NCBI RefSeq assembly: GCF_040807025.1
Contig: NC_090952.1
Location: 6,650,001-6,714,000 of the forward strand
Reading direction: 5' to 3'
Length of the DNA: 64,000 bases
DNA from: Struthio camelus
Lineage: Eukaryota; Chordata; Aves; Struthioniformes; Struthionidae
In this document: positions 61,028-64,000 of the stretch, piece after piece
How the letters are laid out: each line of letters opens with the position of its first letter
Numbering within the stretch: the first letter of the stretch is position 1
The notes under the pieces: model-generated
Database searches by the model: none
Seen by the model: only the letters and a program-made list of their open reading frames with translations
Told to the model about the DNA's origin: nothing
Made by a program: the position numbers and the translations under genes

Positions 61028-61195
61028 CAGAACTGGGAGCCAATTTGCTTGAGTCCTAATTGCTGCTGTGCTGTGGGCTTCCTGTATGACTTTAAGATAC
61101 TTATCTGTCTTCAGTTTCCAGCAGTATATAATAGCAATTACTTAACCAAGCTCACAAACATGTTGCAAGGTTAAATGCCTTCGTAAGCCATCTTG
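61028..61195 (+). mobile_element. MIR-type SINE relic, nearly full length
   Basis: Successive words match the MIR layout across about 165 bp: 'aactgggagccaatttgctt', 'tgtgctgtgggcttcctg', 'tatgactttaagatactt', 'atctgtcttcagtttcc', 'agcaattacttaacc' and 'gttgcaaggttaaatgcctt'. These correspond to the consensus order from 'CTGGAGCCAGACTGCCTGGG' to 'GTTGTGAGGATTAAATGAG'. It is the most complete MIR in the window. Confidence 0.75.
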
Positions 61196-64000
61196 CTACT
61201 AATCTTAGACATGCAGAATGTTATGATTATTTTTATTGCCATCTCAGCACTGTCTTTCTCAGCCACGGGTGTTTTTCTATGACGTCCACACCTTCCCAAA
61301 CCTACAGGTAGGGCTTAAATATCAATTTCCACAAAAGACTGTGATTTTCTGAGCACGACCTACTCAATCTTCATTCCCAAAAGCCCTTAGAGGGTAGGCA
61401 TAGCCATGCAGAAAACAGTGGATGGATGGTGCACACAGATACAGACAAGTCAACCCATTTTATGCACCTTCTCTTCCCATACCTGGAGGCCACATCACTG
61501 ATGCTTGTTTTAGTGTGTGTTAAGATTCTGTCTTGGAGAGGAAGGGTGGGAGGAAGGACAGAAAGAGGCATTGTTACTCTTTGGAAAGCTTTTTTTGTTG
61601 CCCAAACAGCTGGCCAGGCAGATCTTTAAGCATTCAATATGCTTTTCTGTCAGCAGCAGGTCCAAAGAGCTCACTGCTGGGGTGTCACCGTAGGACAGGA
61701 GCCAACAGGAGAAAGTACATGTAGGACTTGCCATTCTCTTGCTGCCCTGGAAGAGGAGCTGCAAGTCCCTGGGAATTAAATGAGCAGGAGGCAGCGGAGG
61801 TGAGACCTCAAAAGTGCAGAAAGATGCAGCAAAGTACATTTGTGAAGCCAACCTAGAGAAAGCTACTGAGCACTTAGTGCTCATTCAGCCATTTTGGACA
61901 GCCTTGACTGATAATTTGGCCTTTTTCGCATGCAGTGAAGTCGTTTAAAAAAGATCAAATTGTTGAAGAGGTAGAAAGTTGATCTTTGTACCAGGCTAAG
62001 CAATTCATTTGTTTAATCTCTTACAGAGCTGTTTCCCTCACTTGAAATGGGACAGCATAAATGAGTTTTCCTTGGAATACGCTATCTTGGCCTTTTAATT
62101 AAGAGGAAACTATATATTTAAAACAAAATACCTGGCCATTATCAGTTTTCATGGCTATTATTCTATTTGTCAGCTGTGGCAATCCATTTGCTGTGTGAAC
62201 TGCAATGCTGAGGGTTCAGTATCTTTCTGTTCGGGAGCAACATATTCCCAAGCTTGTTGTCTTTGGCATGGCCAATATTTTATCTGCCAGAGCCAACGTT
62301 AATGAAAAATTCCTGAAAAATTCCACATTTCAGCACAGCAACACTCTGATGGGAATAACAGTCTCTCCTGACATTGTTCAAAAGCAGAGATTAGGCAGGA
62401 TACAAAATAGTGGAGGTATTTCCAAAACCCCCTACCCATGATTTTGGGTACTGCGTGCTAAGTTTTTGATCCTTGCCAGCCTTTATAAATGATATCAATG
62501 CTGCCAGGTTGCGTACTCCTCAACATTCCTGCATCCAAAATCAGCATTTCTTGGAATAGATGTGCATGCCATCAGAAACACTGGCTTGGTGAAACACAGA
62601 TGAACTGCCTTCTAGTTTTATTGCACAACAGCCGCATCTCTTTGAAGTGGTCCAAAGGATGCAGCGCCTTTTCACTGAGCTTCTCTAAGCTGGAACGTGT
62701 CTCTATAGAAGTGGGTTTCCCCTTCTGGGGCAACGCTGGTGAGGTACTGACTTGAGTCTTTTTGCCATGGGAAGCGGGAGCATTTGTGATCCATTACAGT
62801 CAGCATTAGCCTAGATCCTTTGTAATATATGGGCTCATCTCCTCATTGTGTCAGACAGTCCGGAAAATTAAGGTCAATCAAATAAAGCTGTGAAATAAAA
62901 GCCTAGTCATGAGTAAGGTGGCCTTAAATCACTGTTACTGACTGCAAAGTGACAGTGCAGGGAAACAGAAGGGATTGGTTTACTTTGACTTGCATGAATT
63001 GAATATCACACAGCTAGTCATTTGTCTGAAGAGTTCCGAGTGTCGTGTGTGTTTGCCTGGCGTAAGAGTGTAGTACCAGAGCTTAACTGGCATATGAGCT
63101 GTGTCACAACACAGCTGACTTGAAATGGCTGACTTGAACAAGAGAAGGCCCACCCCCAATTTCCCCTTTGGTCCCTTTACTTTGAGCCTTGCACAGCCAG
63201 AACATCCACCACGCTCTGGCAAGGTGTCTTCTCAAGACAGTCACTATGATGTGGGCAGGGCAGGCAAGCCAGAGCTGTGAAAATATCTCTTTGTGGAAGA
63301 CCCCAACACAGGAAAGAGAGGCCACTCAAGAGCCTTTGGGACAAAGCAAAGAGGCGTGCCAGATTTCTTCCCATAAAGCGCATGCCACTCTGTGAATGGA
63401 GAAACGAGGGGGCTTGGCAGAGCGCGAGGGAAAAAAGTGTGTGTACAGCCTCTCTACACGCTGCCCAACAACTGAAACCCTTGTGTTATACGTGCAATAT
63501 ATGGACCAGACTACAGAGGGCAAAGGAAGATCAAGGCTTACAACTAACAGGCATCCGAAGTCAGCTTAGACGCACGCACGCATCCACACCTGACAAAAGG
63601 CAGGAAAAGGAGTGTAATTGATACCTTCCCCTACAACCTCCTGCTATCAGAGTCTGTGATAGCTCCTACTACCAACCCTGTCATGCCCTGGGGAGAGAGC
63701 AGAGGGGCTGACAGCACGCAGATAAGAGCAGGTGCTAATTTGATGCTGTGGCCCAGCACATAGGCACGATGCTGTGGAAATGCTCTGGTTTCAGGCCCTG
63801 GCACACCCTATCTTGCCAAGTTCTCCACTTTGGAGCCTTTCTGAAGAGCAGTTTTTCTGCTCTTATCAGCAATGGGAACACACCACCTGTCCCCCGTGCA
63901 GACAAGACCTTTGATGCGGTCAGGTTCTGAGCTGCTACCTTTATTTCAGTTTAAAAGGGGCTGCAAACAGAGGGATGTACTCATGCCACTCACAGCCTTG

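Larger units (their letters stand above)
46149..64000 (+). other. Inferred first intron (continues beyond the window)
   Basis: If the exon ending at 46148 is real, the rest of the window is its first intron. After the CpG island ends near 47.0 kb the sequence is ordinary single-copy DNA. Open frames are short and no phase-1-compatible exon with good acceptor and donor was recognised. A strong acceptor-like site at 55349 precedes a 68-codon open frame in the wrong phase. MIR relics lie at 59.64 and 61.03 kb, and a repeat-free AT-rich block lies at 62.04-62.46 kb. Long first intervals of this kind commonly hold regulatory elements. Confidence 0.5.

Noticed and set aside
1-64000. CRISPR arrays, operons, viral genomes or biosynthetic clusters
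   Set aside because: The window has vertebrate non-coding composition, no runs of adjacent long genes, no regularly spaced palindromic repeats and no recognisable viral or retroviral coding sequence.

Overview
The window is vertebrate nuclear DNA and most likely comes from a bird. A turtle or crocodilian cannot be excluded. Three things point this way: decayed CR1-type LINE fragments (for example near 10.4, 31.4 and 33.3 kb), about ten old MIR-type SINE relics, and low overall repeat content with a very GC-rich promoter island. There is no bacterial or viral gene organisation, no operon, no CRISPR array and no intact mobile element. Most open reading frames are short and scattered over both strands, as expected for non-coding DNA.

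Layout. From 1 to about 44.3 kb I see no convincing protein-coding exon. This part holds single-copy non-coding DNA with scattered MIR and CR1 relics and short tandem repeats. It also holds an isolated CpG-rich block at about 21.1-22.2 kb, a 13-bp-stem hairpin at 19.2 kb, an exactly repeated 153-bp segment (two copies 1,193 bp apart at 29.9 and 31.1 kb) and a perfect 20-bp palindrome at 42.5 kb.

The main functional landmark is a CpG island at about 44.3-47.0 kb. It contains a plausible TATA-type core promoter near 45.52 kb and a long structured leader. The leader carries a canonical G-quadruplex motif, a two-codon upstream ORF in strong Kozak context, purine tracts and a 26-A run. It is followed by a start codon at 46085. 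That ATG opens a 21-codon exon encoding a signal peptide, and the exon ends at a phase-1 splice donor after 46148. This looks like the first coding exon of a secreted or membrane protein transcribed to the right. I cannot name the gene from 21 residues.

From 46149 to the end of the window I infer the long first intron of that gene. It starts with a (GCCGA)n array and a GC-rich 30-bp minisatellite and then becomes ordinary non-coding DNA. I found no second exon in the expected reading phase. No complete gene lies in the window, and I do not see a new multi-gene system. The most unusual observations are the 153-bp perfect duplication and the layered architecture of the exon-1 leader. All repeat-family calls rest on remembered consensus patterns and were not computed.
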